From contig LLCB01000009.1 in NCBI GenBank assembly GCA_001414345.1, forward strand, positions 310,001 through 374,000: a stretch of DNA of 64,000 nt, in the 5' to 3' direction. Below the pieces are notes generated by a model. It saw only the letters and a list, made by a program, of their open reading frames with translations. It had not been told where the DNA came from and did not search any database. The DNA is from Hymenoscyphus infarciens (lineage: Eukaryota > Ascomycota > Leotiomycetes > Helotiales > Helotiaceae). Each line of letters opens with the position of its first letter. The first letter of the stretch is position 1. The translations under genes were made by a program, and so were the position numbers. This document shows, one piece after another, positions 11,816-26,648 of this stretch.

Positions 11816-14800
11816 ATGTCCGACAGTCTCTCCATCCTCAACGACCCGCCCAAACGGATCGAGGGACCGGGACTTCTCCATCATTTGATCCTGTGGGATG
11901 ATCACAGCGCCCGTTGTGCCATTGACTTTACCGCCAGTAACCAACGAAGACAATACACCTATCAAGAGGTTCAATGTTGTGTGACAGCCCTGGCTTCAAG
12001 AATACATGAAGCACTCAGCACGAACAGACTCGATGCCACGGACCCACCCCACTCGTCGCGTCAGCATATTGTGCCTGTTTTACTTCCACAATGTCCAGGC
12101 CTTTATATTTCTCAACTCGCAATTCTGATTTCAGGTGGTGCTTTTTGCCCGATTAATTTAGATTCTCCGACGGAGAGAATTAAGTTTGTCGTGAGCGACG
12201 TTGCAGCTGATCTGATCATCACTACATCGGATTTCAAAAAAGCGGTCTCCTGGGAGGGTGGCCCTACGGTCATATTCGTGGATTTGCATCCAACTATCCC
12301 ATCGATTCAACCTCTAGATGCCAGGCATCCTATCGCTGGTCCCGATGATCTTGCATATGTTATGTACACTTCTGGTTCAAGTGGAAAGCCCAAGGGTGTA
12401 GCAGTCAGCCATCTATCGGTCACTCAATCTTTGCTTGCACACCAAAGACATATACCCCCATTCAGACGTTTTCTTCAGTTCGCCGCTCCTTCATTCGATG
12501 TCTCTGTCTTTGAAATTTTCTTCCCTCTGGTTCGCGGTTGTACATTGGTCGGATGTAATCGGAATCAGCTCCTGGACGATCTGCCAGGAACGATCAACGA
12601 CTTAAATGTCGATGCCGCCGAGCTTACACCCACTGTTGTCGGGTCACTTTTACAAAAGAGATCAAATGTCCCCAATCTCAGCCTTCTACTTACCATTGGC
12701 GAGATGCTCACATGGCCGATTGTTCAAGAATTTGGGGGATCCGAAACACAGAGCGCTTTGCTCTATGGAATGTATGGTCCGACCGAAGCAGCGATTCATT
12801 GCACCATATATCCCGCAATGAAAGTTGACACACCACCGGGGAACATTGGAATCCCCTTTGACACAGTCTCTACTTTCATCGCTGCTCCTGCGGACCAAGA
12901 TGACACAGAGGTCAACATAAAATTTCTTGCTATCGGTGAACTTGGAGAGCTTGTTTTGGGGGGACCTCAACTCGCGCAGGGTTACTTGAATAGAGAAGAG
13001 CAAAATAGGTTGGCATTTATTCAAGCCAACGGCACTACTTACTACCGAACTGGCGACAAAGCCCGGCAGCTCCATGATGGCTCAATCGAAATTCTTGGGC
13101 GTATGAGTGCGGGTCAAGTAAAACTTCGTGGTCAACGAATCGAACTTGGAGAAATAGAGCAGGCCATCTATAAACATCCAGGTTTAAGATCAGTTGTGGC
13201 CCTGGTAATCAACAGCACTCTTGTTGTGTTCGCCCTTGTAGGGTCGCAATCGGTCGATTCTGTCGACGTCCGACAAACCTGTGCAAAATGGCTCCCAAAG
13301 TTCATGGTTCCGAGCGAGATTATCCTACTACATGAATTTCCGTACCTGCCATCCGGGAAGGTGGATAAGAAAGCGCTAGAAACAGATTATCAGCAACAGG
13401 AAATTGATGAGCATGAGGACTCGGCTTCTTCTACCCCAACGCAGCAAGTTGTTCAACATGTTCTAGAGACACTTCTTGGCCCATTCCCACCGAGTAGGAC
13501 GCTGGCAGGAATTGGTCTGGACTCCCTCGTGGCCATCAGGGTGTCGTCGAAATTACGAGAACTCGATTTCAACATCACCACAGTTTCAGTGTTACAAGCG
13601 GAAACTTTGGTGGAACTAGCTCAGGCATGCGATGAATCTGCACAAACAACTCCTTCAATTCTGACGCCTGGTAGTGACAGTGACGTGGAAACAAATGAAG
13701 TGGTGGCTGTAATGAATGGCAGTGCGAGTGATGTCGAATCAGTCATGCCGTGCACACCACTTCAGTCTGCGATGCTAGCCGAAACTGCAGCGGACCCAAA
13801 AGCTTATCGAAACTGGGTCGAGTTGGAGCTTCCAGAGCATCCAAGTTTTGATACTCTGTCTTTGGCTGTCAATCAACTTGCAGAGCACAACCCTATCTTG
13901 AGGACAGGGTTTACAGAATCCTCAACCTCGGAGGGCTTCGTCCAAATCGTATGGAGTGAACTTGGAGACGAACAGGTGGAATCGGTCCGAGAGCTTGAGT
14001 ATGTTCTTGATTCAACGAAAAAAATCTCACTGCATCATCCTATAAACTTTCAGGTCCTGAGCACTACCGAGAAATCCACACTACTAATCCATATACATCA
14101 TGCATTGTATGATGCCTGGTCGTTGGAACTGCTTCTTGATGATCTCGACTGTTTATTGATGGGGGATCTCCCAAGGACACACCCACCTTTCTCCTCGATA
14201 GTACAAGGATACTCAAATGGTACTCTCAAGACAGACGACTGGCTCTCTAAGCAATATTGGAAAGATCACCTTGACGCCTTGGACCCTCGACCGCTTCCAA
14301 ACTTCCACAGCAAGAAGTTCGAGTCGAATTGGCTAGCTGTACACCAATATACATCATCAATATCAACCACAGATGTTGAAACCGCAGCAAGACACCTCAA
14401 TTGCAGTTCTCAAGCAATATTTCAGGCAGCCTATGCCATGGTCTTGAGTTCCTACCTAGGTTCCTCTGATGTTTGCTTTGGCACCGTCTTCTCAGGTCGA
14501 ACCCTGCCAATCCACGGCATTGAAGACATCGTTGGACCTTGTCTCGCAACACTGCCTATCAGGGTCGATACTTCCCTTTCTCCCAATTTTCAGGATCTGA
14601 TAAAAGATATCAATTCAATCAACAGAAAGCATCTTGAGCACAGCACTGTCCCTCTGCGAGATATCAAGTCATCATGCGGGCTTCAGCCACGCCAGCACCT
14701 CTTTGATACTTTGATGATTTGGCAACAAACCCTTCATACTTTTGACCATGGTCGAAAATGTGTCACCCTAGTTGATAACGTCGATAACCTCGAATTCAAT

Positions 14801-17800
14801 CTCACCTTGGAAGTGACACCCGGGAAAGGGAATGTAGTCTTGAAAGCAAACTATCGACAATCGATATTCCCAGAACTCCAAATAAACTTGTTACTTCGTC
14901 AAATAGAGGGTCTTGTCGAGTTGGCGGTAGGAGAACGAACAGTTACTCCACTCGAAAATGTATTCAGCCATCTTGAGCAACAGGTTTTGTCCATTGAAAA
15001 TCCAAACCCGTTCACTGAGCTCAAGGCGGAAACCCTTTCATCACCAGTGGAAAAAATAGCGTCACAAGATCCAACCCGCGTCGCAATGGAATTCGCAACC
15101 GATATCAATCCAAACAAACTCACTTCGACAAGCATCACTTATTTCGACCTGAACACACGTGCCAACCAGATGGCCCGCCACTTGCTCTCGCTTAATGTTC
15201 TACCAGATGAACTTGTTTGTATCTGTATGGAAAAATGCATTGATTTGTACACCTCAATTCTTTCTACTGCCAAAATTTGGACAGGGTATCTTCCTCTTAC
15301 TCCTGATATACCGAAAGAACGACTTCAACATATACTAAAGGAGTCAAAGGCAAGAGTTGTCATGACACATTCATCACTACGGCCACTTTTCGACTTGTTC
15401 CATGACATTGAAGTTGTCTACGTAGATGAGACGGATTTCGACAAGCATTCGAAGAAGAACATACCTTACGAGTCCCATCCGGAATACCTATCCTACTGCG
15501 TCTTCACTTCGGGGAGCACTGGTGTCCCAAAGGCAGTTTTAGTGACACAAGGCAATCTCCTGAGCAACCTCGACGTCTTGGAAGAACTCTACCCTGCGAA
15601 CGAGAACTCAAGACTCTTGCAGGCCTGTTCTCAGGCTTTCGATGTATCAGTCTTCGAGATATTCTTCACATGGAGGATTGGAGGTTGCATCTGCTCTGCC
15701 GTCAAAGATGTGATATTCCGCGATATCGAAGAAGCTATTCGAGCATTGGATGTCACTCACTTGAGTTTGACGCCAACTGTAGCCGCTCTCATAGAACCAA
15801 ACAATGTTCCCAAAGTGGATTTTCTCGTCACAGCGGGAGAAGCTGTTACTCAAAGAGTTTTCAATACTTGGGCGGATAAAGGTCTCTATCAGGGATACGG
15901 CCCAAGCGAAACCACAAATATTTGCACTGTCAACCCTAAAGTTACACATAGTGACTCGATTAACAACATTGGGCGACCTTTCAAGAATACTTCGGCATTC
16001 GTTCTTTCTCGGGATGGAGAGTTTTCACTTGTCCCTAAAGGGGGGGAGGGAGAATTTTGCTTTGGTGGGTCTCAAGTCTTTCGAGGCTACATTGATCAAA
16101 GCCAGCAAATTGGGAAAATAATAGACCATCCTCAATTCGGGCGTCTTTATCGGAGTGGTGATTTTGGACGTTTGATGCCTGATGGCTCCCTAGCATTTAC
16201 AGGAAGAAAAGACGATCAAGTCAAAATTCGGGGACAGAGAGTGGAACTTGGTGAGATCAACAATGTTATGTTGAGATCGAAAGAAGTCCAGGATTGCGTG
16301 ACAATGGTCATTGATTCTGATGGTAACTCACAGCTCATTTGCTTCTGGGCTCCTCATGTGGAACCAAATGCCACCCTTACCTGTCTTCAGCCTGACCAGG
16401 AAATCACTTCGCTTCTGTTCAAGCACTTGGAGTCGGCACTTCCGACATACATGATCCCATCGGCTTTGATCCCGATCTCTCACCTTCCATTAACATCACA
16501 AGGCAAGACCGACAAGAGGCTTCTGGTGAGGGAATACAAATCTCTTGATGTTGAATATCTCGGAAAAGCCTCTCAGGCGCAAAAGTCTTCCTCCGATCAC
16601 GAGTGGACAGCGCTAGAGAAAGAGATAGCACAGGCTGTATCACAGATCACGAAGGTCGCGGTCGACCAAATCCATCCGGATACGTCGTTCTTCACACTTG
16701 GAATAGACTCAATTTCCGCCATTTCACTATCAAGGGTTCTCCGAACGACGATGAAGCGCCAAGTGGAGATATCACAGATCCTGAAGAATCCTTCGGTGGT
16801 GAGATTGGCGGAGACACTTCTACATGGAATTCCCATCGCCAGAAGCATTGAGACTGCGGATTTCGATTTTGGATTCGACTCGAAGTTTCTCACAGCTACA
16901 ACAGAAATGTTTAGAGAAATGGGGAAACCAGTGCAGTCCATAATGCCATGTACACCACTTCAAGAAGCCATGCTTTCTGCTGGCGAGTCATCATCTGAAA
17001 GTTTGTACAGCAACGAAGTGATATTAAATATACATGGTGATCTTTCAAGACTCCAGAGTTGTTGGCAGGAAATGGTACGGAGGCATGAGATTCTTCGAAC
17101 ATGTTTTGTGGCCACTGATTCTCCTCGATACGCTTATGCGCAGGTGGTTCTGAAAGAACACAACATTGACTTCAAAATTGCCAATGAGGATGGAATAAAT
17201 GGAGATTGTTCTAGTCCCACCAAGCGGAGTCCATTCGAGGACGTAAAGTTTGAGCCACCTTACAGCGTGGGTGTTCTCGCATCAGCGACTACTACAAAAC
17301 TACATATCTCGATGCATCACGCTCTGTATGATGGCGTGGCTCTTACTATCTTGTACGAAGAGATTGAAAGGCTTTATCATGTCGAGAGTCTCCCAGCACC
17401 AGTGTTATTTTCTCCTTTCTTGCAGGCTATGTCTTCCATGGACATGAATGCAGCAGACCGATTTTGGGGAGAAGTTCTGAAGGGTCATCTCCCAAAACTC
17501 TTCCAACACCACTGCAGTCCCGTTAAATTCCAGCAACCAGCTCAGGCACCCGCTCAAATCCAGACCTTAATATCCAACTTCTCACTTTCTTGGCTTGAAG
17601 GCTGCATCAAGGAGAATAGCACGTCTCTGTTGGCAGTATGCCATACAGCATGGTCCGGTCTTCTATCGGAGCAATTTCAGGAGAGAGATGTCTGTTTCGG
17701 TAGCATCGTAAGTGGCAGAACTGTATCTGTAGAAGGCATTGAACGTCTGGTCGCCCCATGTTTCAACACCATCCCAACCCGACTTCAAGATATCCACAAA

Positions 17801-20800
17801 CTTTCATACCTAGAAGCATTCCGAAAATTACAAACCTTGAGTGTCGATTCCTTACCATTTCAGCTCACACCATTACGTCGAATTCAATCTAAATTCAGTC
17901 CCGATGGCTTTCGCCTATTTGATACCCTTTTCATTTTACAACAACCGCCTAGAGAATTAGATCCTTCTATTTGGTCACTTTCGGAGGATAGAGGGGCGAT
18001 GGATTTCCCTGTTGTTATTGAGGTTGTTCCTAGACAGAAAGATGATGTTCTTGAACTTGTTGTGCACTCTTATACTTCGGTCCTTTCGCCTACGGATGCT
18101 ACCTCGGTTCTGAAATCATTCGAAGGGAGGTTGGAGGATTCTTTGAGGAATCCTCGGAGGCAGATACTGTCTTCGGACGTCAAAGAGCAACTGCTCACGA
18201 GCTCTGCTGCTAGGATATCTGCTACGGCAAAGGCAAAGGACACTCAGCAAACATCGTCACATGATATGAGTCCAGATGAGAAGGTGATCCAAGATGTACT
18301 GGCGGATTTTACAGATGTTTCGAAAGACAAAATTTCTAGAGACGTGAGCATCTTCCGGCTTGGTCTCGATAGTATCAGTGCAGTTCAAGTGGCAACACGC
18401 TTACGGAAACTTGGCCACAATGTGATGGCAAGTGATATATTGGAGCATCCAAGCATAGCTCAGTTGGCCATTCATCTCGGGAAGAGCGAGAGCAAGCCCC
18501 TTTCAGGAAAGGTCTACGATTTCGAGCTCTTTGATAAGACGCATCGCGAGACGATAATCACCAACAACGACTTGTGCCCCAGTGTAATCGAAAGCATCAG
18601 ACCATGTACCGCCGTCCAACGAGGCATGGTCGCCCAAAGCCTCCATTCTCAAGGTGAGGAATATGTCAATAGCATGTGGATGGAACTTGACCCTCTCGTG
18701 TCTACCTCAAGATTAAGAGATGCGTGGTCGGAAACTTGCAAACTTCACGAAGTTCTTCGCACCGGATTTGTCTCAACAGACGACCCTCAAAAGCCATTCG
18801 CCATGATCACTTACTCGAATGATACTTTCCAGCCACCATTTTATGATGGTGAAAATGGGGTTCAGCTGTTGATCAAAGATCTTCGGCATCCTTGGTTCTT
18901 GTCGATACGAGAAGAAGAGGGGAAGAATATGATGAGGCTTACTGCACACCATGCTTTGTATGATGGACAATCGATTCAGATGATTCTTGGGGATGTCGCT
19001 AGAGCATATACGTATGGGTCTACTCATAGCCGTCCACCAGTTATATCCCTACTAGGGGCAATACTCTCGACCGCCGAAGAAAACATTGAAGCACAAAAAG
19101 CGTTTTGGCTATTGGAGGAGAACACAATCATCATCAATAAATTCCCCGAACTCACTCCTCTCCAGGTCTCTTCAGCCAAAAGCTTAGTTCGATTTATTAT
19201 ATCACAAAGAACCGTTACTCAACTCGAAGACAGCTGCAGAAACAATGGAGTTACAATGCAAGCAGCATGCCAAGTAGCGTGGGCAAGATTACTTGCAGCC
19301 TACACCGGTGAGAGCTCCACGACATTCGGTATGGCCCTATCCGGTCGCTCTGTCCACGAAGAAGCAGAGCGCATCTCCTTCCCAAGCATAGTCACGCTCC
19401 CAGTTCGATGCAACATCACCGGGACGAATGCAGACCTCCTAGCAAGAACCATGACGCACAATGCGAAACTCCACAATCATCAATTCACACCCCTAACGTC
19501 AATTCAAAAATGGGCCGGCTATCCCGAAGGAAAGATTTTCGACACTCTTTTCGCATACCAAAAACTTCCCGATTCCGAAGACCCCGATGTCATGCCTTGG
19601 AAACTTGTTCGCGAAGAGGCTGCTGCTGATTACGCTGTGTCTTTGGAAGTGCAACCTATGGTTTCTAATGACCTTGCTATTAGACTTACGTTTAGAGAGG
19701 ATATTATTCCACTCGAGCATTCGGATGTTCTGTTGAGACAGTACGATGCCCTTCTCCTGGATACTCTTGAGAACCCTGGGAATGTCTGTGATCTTGCTCC
19801 TAGTTTTGGACCTGAACTGCTGTCCATTACACCTACTAAAGAAGACGAGCTGCCAAGTAAAATTGTGCTCTTACATCAATTTGTGGAAAGAGGGGCTCGA
19901 CAGTGGCCAAACAAGAAGGCATTTGAATTTGCTACTTCTCTGGATCCCGAAAATCTCAAAGTCCAGTCGTGGACCTATACCCAACTCGAGGAAGAAGGAA
20001 ACAAAATAGCTGAATTTCTTGTTCGCCGAGGGATACAACCTGGGGAACTAATCGCCATTTCTTTCGTTAAGTGCCCAGAGGCATCATTCGCAATTATTGG
20101 CATTCTCAAGGCAGGGTGTGCTTATGTTGCTTTGGATCCAAATGCACCCCTCGACCGTATCAAATTCATTCTTGAGGATTCAGGAGCTAGACTTGTTCTC
20201 ACTTCAGGTAAACCAGGACAAGTTTTGAAAGACAATATTAGCCAGGAAATTATTCTTCTTGACTCCGACGAAGTTTGGTCTGGTTATAGCTCAGAACCTC
20301 CAAAGCTATCAAGAGAAATTGTACCGCAAGATGTATCATACTGTCTATACACATCCGGAACAACAGGCACGCCAAAGGGCTGTCTCATCACACACGAAAA
20401 TGCAGTCCAAGCTATGCTCTCATTCCAAAGACTCTTTGCAGATCACTGGACTGAGGATTCAAAATGGCTTCAATTCGCATCCTTCCATTTCGACGTCAGT
20501 GTTCTTGAACAATTCTGGAGTTGGAGTGTGGGGATTTGTGTCTCTTCTGCGCCGAGAGATCTCATTTTCGAAGATATCCCTAGTACCATACAAAGCTTGG
20601 GTATCACTCATATCGATCTCACACCCAGTCTTGCCAGGCTTCTACACCCCGATGATGTTCCATCGCTGTGTAAAGGTGTCTTTATTACGGGTGGTGAGCA
20701 ACTTCGACAGGAAATTCTTGATGTTTGGGGGGAGCATGCTTGTATTTATAATGGATATGGACCTACTGAGGCTACGATTGGTGTCACCATGTATCCTCGT

Positions 20801-23800
20801 GTTCCTCGAAACGGCAAACCTTCAAATATTGGACCTTCCTTCGACAATGTCGGGTCTTTTGTTTTGAAACCTGGGACTGAGACTCCTGTTCTTCGTGGTG
20901 GGGTTGGTGAACTATGTGTTTCTGGGAAATTGGTTGGGAAGGGATATCTCAATCGTCCCAACTTGACTGCTGAGAGATTCCCGACACTAAAAGAGTTTGG
21001 GGCGAGGGTTTATCGTACTGGGGATCTGGTGAGAATTCTTCACAATGGGACGTTCATCTTCCTTGGAAGAGCGGACGATCAGGTCAAATTGAGAGGCCAA
21101 CGATTAGAACTTACGGAAATCAACGAGGTTATCAAGAAAGCTGTGGAGGGGTTGCAAGATGTGGTAACATTAGTACTGAAACATAGTACCCAGCAGAAGG
21201 AGCAGCTTGTAACTTTCTTCGTCTCAACACCCCTGCCGAATCTAGATGCTCGCGGGGTGCTCATTCAGAAGATGAAAGAAGCATGTAATGCCCGTCTTCC
21301 TGGATACATGATTCCAACACATTTCATCCCCGTCGAAAACCTGCCACTGAATGCGAATAACAAGGCCGACTCCAAACAACTTGCGAAAATGTATAACGAC
21401 TTGAGTGTCGAAGAGTTACAGAAATTGAGTCATTCGGATCAGAATGATGAGGATTGGAATCGAACAGAGAGGAAAGTGGTCGCTCTTATTGCAAAAGCTA
21501 TGAGAGTTGAGGATCCCTCGGCTATAACTCGGGGTTCCAATATTTTCGAGCTGGGGCTGGATTCTATATCTATTATTGGCTTTTCGCGTGCTCTACAGAA
21601 TTTTGGTCTGCAGAATGCGAAGTTGTCGGTGGTGAAGAACCATCCTAATATCGGGGCTCTTGTAAAAGCTCTTTCTTCTGATGATAAGGCTGGAAACGAG
21701 AGGGAGAGTAGTTATGTGGCAGCAGTTCAACACATCGCTGCTTTTGAGCAGAAACATATGGTTTCTGTTTGTCAGGAATTGGGTGTTGAGGCTAGGGAGG
21801 TGGAATGTGTTGCTCCTTGTACGCCGGTGCAGGAGGGTATGATCTATCGGTTCTTGGAGAGTGATGTTGCGCTTTACTTTAACAAGTTTGCTTTTCGAAT
21901 CGAGGAGGGTGTTGATCTGGAGGAGCTGCTGGGAGCTTGGAAACGCGTTGTTGAGAAGGTGCAGGTTTTAAGGACGAAATTTGTTGCTACTGACGATGGG
22001 TTTGCGCAAGTTGTTTTGAAGGACGTTGAGGTCTCTTGGGTCGAACCCCCTGTTGATTACTCTGCGATGGACAAGCTTGATGCACTGAGGATGCCGTACA
22101 CACTTGGGATTGAGAAGGATTCCGAAGGGGTCGTGATGAGGATTCAGATCTTCCATGGTCTTTATGATGGTATCAGTCTTACGATTCTTCTTCAGAAAGT
22201 TGTTGAGGTGCTCAATAATTCCGCATTAGTGGAGTACGGACCCTCTTTCCAGTCTTCGCTACCATATGGACCGCTTTCAAGAGTCGATGGAGCCCAAGAA
22301 TTCTGGGTGGATCATCTCAAAGATTGGTCTCATCAGCCAATACCGATCATTTCAGAATCACTAATTGATGTGGTCGCATCATCAACACTGACCAACCTCA
22401 CCGGCCTGGAAGAACTCCGAAAATCCTTAGGCGTCACACCACAAGCCCTCGTCCAAGCATCCTGGCTCTCAGTTCTCCGGACCATTATAGCGCCAAACAT
22501 AACTTTTGGTCTCGTCACTTCAGGTCGAAGCATCGATTTCGAAAATGCTGAGAATGTGATTGGGCCTCTGTTTAACACCGTCCCTTTTCACTTCGATATC
22601 TCAACAACTGAGACCTTTAAAGAATTAATAGGGAGGTGTCATGATATTAACATGCGGATGCAGGATTTTGCACATACGCCTTTGAAGGATATCCAGAAAT
22701 GGAGTCCTGCGAAGGTGGGAGGGGCTTTGTTCGAGTCGCTGTTTGTGTTTCAGAGGGAGGCGGAGGGCGAAGAGACGGCGGATGGTGTGTGGAGGAAGGA
22801 GGAGGATGAGTTGGAGGCTGATTATCCGCTTGCCTTTGAGGCTACGCTTGGGGCTGATGGAACTTTGGGATTAGTTGTTGTTGCAAGGGGCGAGGTTATT
22901 ACGACGGATGGAGCGAATGAGTTGTTGAGAGGGATGGAGAAGACTTTGAGGGGCGTTATTGACAGTGAGGGAAATATGGTCATCCCGGGGAGCAAAGTAT
23001 GCATAGCCGATTCGAGACCTTTCGTTGGGGCTACAAAACCACCTTCCACAACCGGTATTACTGCCGAAAAATATTACGGAGACTCTTTTAAATGGACAGA
23101 CAACACCAAAGCAATCAGATTAGAGATATCACAACTAGCTCAAGTACCCGAGCACTCGATCTATCATACATCATCAATATTCGAACTTGGGCTAGATAGT
23201 ATCGACGTTATCAAATTATCTTCCAGGCTGAAGAAAAAGGGGATCGAAATACCCGTCAGTGCCATCATCAAATCTCAAAATATCGCAAAGATGGCACTCA
23301 ACATATCTGTCAAAACGAACCAAAGCTCAGGGCTTTCGTCGGAAAAACTTCTCGATGATATGAGCAAAGCGTTGACAAACTCTCTGAGAGATGCTGGAAA
23401 ACTGCCTGATGATGCGGAAGCGGTATTGCCCACCACGCCACTTCAACAGAGCATGGTTAACGAGTTGATTCGATCGAATTATGAGCGTTATCTCAATATC
23501 GATGCTCTTAGGCTTCGCAGTGACGTCGATTTTGAGAAGCTTATGGCTGCTGTGGAGATGGCTGTTGAGAGCTCACCCATTTTCCGGGCAAGATTTGTCG
23601 AGGTTGAAGACCCTAACTTATCGGTCAGCTACGCGCAAATCATCCCTTCCGCGAAGCAGAAAAGTTTAGCAAGATACAAGCACACATTATCACCAGACCA
23701 AAAGTTCTTCGAATTTATGCGAGAACTCGACCCAAAATGCGTTTCGTACGCCAAGGATCGAGGAGAATTGTTCCAAATCCATTTCATCGATTCAGAAACT

Positions 23801-26363
23801 GCCCAATATTTCGTCATGGTTGCTGCGCATGCTTTGTATGATGGTACTTCAATGCGACTGTTACATGAAGATATTGTGAAGGCTTACAAAGGGACACTTG
23901 AGCCACGATTGGACTTCATGCCCTTCTTGGGTGAGGTGGTGAGATCTACTACAGAAGAAGCTAAGAAGTTCTGGAGGACCACTTTAAGCGGGTTGCCCCC
24001 TGCTTCTCTCCCCAAGAGAGAAGTAGCCGGGAATGAGGAGTTCGAAATCTATCGCATTGAGAGAACATCTCATGTATCCCTTAAAGACGTCGAGAGTCTT
24101 TGCAAGTCTTCACGAGTCACTTTGCAAACCGTTGGGCAGACCGCTTGGGCACTTGTTCTCGCTCATTTGATGGGCCAGCTTGATGTCGTTTTCGGATCCG
24201 TTCTCTCCTGTCGTGACACGGAGGAAGCAAACGAAGTCATGTTCCCTTTGATGAATACCGTGGCTGTCCGGTCGGTTGTACATGGCACTTTGGGCGAGAT
24301 GCTCAGTCATATGCAGAATATGAGTGATACCACGAGACAATATCAATACTTTCCTCTTGGGACGGCACAAGCTTATGCCCTAGGTTCGAGACGAGATCAT
24401 AATTTGAAGGATACCACTCTTTTCGATACTTTGTTTATATATCAAGGTCGTAGGAATACGAGTCAAGAGGAAAAGCTTTATGACAGTGTTTATGGAGGTG
24501 GTGAAGTCGAATTCCCCATCTGTGTTGAGATGGAAGTTGTCGATGATAGGATCATATGGACCACAGCATGTAAAGCGATCGTGAAAACCGAGGATGAAAC
24601 TCATGCGATGTTAGAAGCTTTGGATTTGGTGCTTCGACATCTTGTAGATGACACGAAAGTGCCTACGATTGTCTCGGATTCAGAGGGCCTTTCTATTTGT
24701 GGATTGCCAAGGTTCGAGATGCTCAAGTCTCAACCCAAGGCGAATGCTCTCAAGAGGGAAATAGATAGAGAGTGGACTGAAGTCGAGTTCAAGATCCGAA
24801 AAGCGCTCCATGAGGTTTCCAATATACCAGAGGAGTCTATTCACAAGGATTCAACTATCTTCCATCTAGGGTTTGACTCTATTCTTGTTCTCAAACTTCC
24901 GGCTATATTTAGGAAGATGGATCTTAAACTTAGTGTCTCTGATATTTTACGAGAACAAACGATTCATTTCATGGCAGATTTCATCGCTCGCGCAGAATCG
25001 GAAGTCGAGCAAAATCTTGATGTGGAGGGGATTCTTGAGACAGCGATAAAGGAAATTGGAGGTGAAAAGGAGCTGAGCAAGTCGGGGCAGGAGTTTGGGG
25101 AAATTAAGTATGTGATGCCTGTTACTGCTGGGCAACTTTACATGATTCGACGATGGCAAGCCTCGAAAGGTGGGTTATTCTATCCAACTTTCACTTACAG
25201 AATCTCCTCTGGATTCAACAAGGAGCAACTTGAGACTGCCTGGGAAAAACTACTTTCAAGACACGATATCCTGCGTACAGGATTCCTGGAAGTCAATGAC
25301 AAGATCTTACAAGTCATCTTCAAAGAAGCAAAGAACAACATTCGATATGAATCCACACCAGCAGCGGGACACGATCTAAGAACACCACCAGTTAGCTTAA
25401 GCGTCTCGGAAATCAAAGAGGGTACAGCAGTTCTAACCCTCAAAATCCATCACGCTCTCTACGATGGAATCGGTCTCCCCATCCTAGTCCACGACCTCCA
25501 ATCTCTCTACCTCTCCAAACCCCCCCCACTAATCCATCAAGATTTCCGATCCTTCATTGCACACTCCCTCACCGCCTCTCAAACCGCAAAACAAGAATGG
25601 TCTCAATACCTTTCCTCGGCCCCATCGCAACCTCCCCTCCCAACTCTCAAAAACATAAACAAACGCACCGAAATCTACCACCCCTCCCTCCCTATCCCCA
25701 ACCTAAGCCCCCAAGCAAGACACTTAGGCGTCACAATCGACACCCTCCTCCTCGCCTCCATTGCGAAAACCTACTCCCAACATTTAGGAACGAAAGACGT
25801 GTTATTCGGCATCTACCTCGCCAATCGCGCGGCGTTCGGTCAAGATCTCAGGGATCTTGTGGCGCCTACTCTTAATTTCATACCGGTGTTTGTTCGTGGC
25901 GCGGGAGAAAGGGGGCTGGGTGATTTGGCGAATGAGATTCAACATGATCTTGGGATGTTTGGGGAGGAGGGGATGGGATGTGTAAACTTGGAGGAGTTGG
26001 GGAAGAGTGTCGGGTTGTGGGTTAATATTCTTAAGGATTCAGATATGGAGGTTGATGAGGAGATTGGAGGCTTTGAAGGTGTGGGTGGTTTTGAGGAGAG
26101 TTCGGGGGTTGTGGAGGGTACTGAGGATGAAATGTTCAAGGGGTTAGAAAGTGGAGAGGGTTCCGAGGTTTATCAGGTATGTCGTTGTCCTTCTATGAGG
26201 CGTTGGGTAGATACTGACTTGTGAATAGCCAACGATCGATATTGAGTTGAGGTATCATTCTAAGGGTGCCATCGATGTCGGGGTTTTTGCCCCAGTGGAA
26301 ATGTTGAGTGTGGAAGCTGCGGAAGGATTTATGGAGGGTTTTCTGGGGCAGTTCCTTGTTTGA
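11816..26363 (+). CDS. sidC: Ferrichrome-type siderophore NRPS (SidC/NPS2 family)
   Basis: Giant synthetase of 4831 aa that builds an intracellular ferrichrome-type siderophore from hydroxyornithine units and small amino acids. Exon 1 is 11816-26176. A 52-bp intron (26177-26228, GTATGT...AATAG) precedes exon 2 at 26229-26363, which adds 44 residues. Read-through would instead stop at 26224. Domain order is A-T-C-A-T-C-T-C-A-T-C-T-C-T-C. A-domain phosphate loops lie near residues 183, 1231 and 2846. The six carrier serines are S570, S1632, S2186, S3250, S3795 and S4355. Condensation HHxxxDG motifs start at 761, 1834, 2378, 3446, 4004 and 4545. C1 ends in DA instead of DG, and C4 (FH) and C5 (AH) have lost the first His but keep the second. 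Three A domains with extra T-C pairs and a terminal C domain are the hallmark of this family, which releases a cyclic product. It is divergent from the ornithine monooxygenase. The exact siderophore cannot be read from sequence. Confidence 0.94.
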
Positions 26364-26648
26364 CTTTCTGCTGTGTTTCCTTGGTTATTGTTAATGTTTT
26401 TGGTTATACTTTGCTTTAGAAAAAGGTCTTAGATAGCGTGCAAATGAAGCATTCTCTTTTGTTCAAGTAAGAAACTATTTGCAGCTTATAAACTCAGAGT
26501 CAACACTCATTCCAGCTCAACTAAAGTATATTCGACGAATTTAGGAAGGTGTTACAAGTAAATCAGCTGACATGTTGCACTTCTCAACTCCACGAATCTC
26601 CGTTCTCCATACAAATCGCCTCCTCTCTCTCTCCCCAAACCCAAAACC

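Noticed and set aside
11461..11901. 146-codon frame with a signal-peptide-like start just before the NRPS
   Set aside because: It overlaps the NRPS start in another phase, has no family resemblance after the first 25 residues, and lies where the 5' UTR is expected. It could act as an upstream ORF but not as a supported gene.
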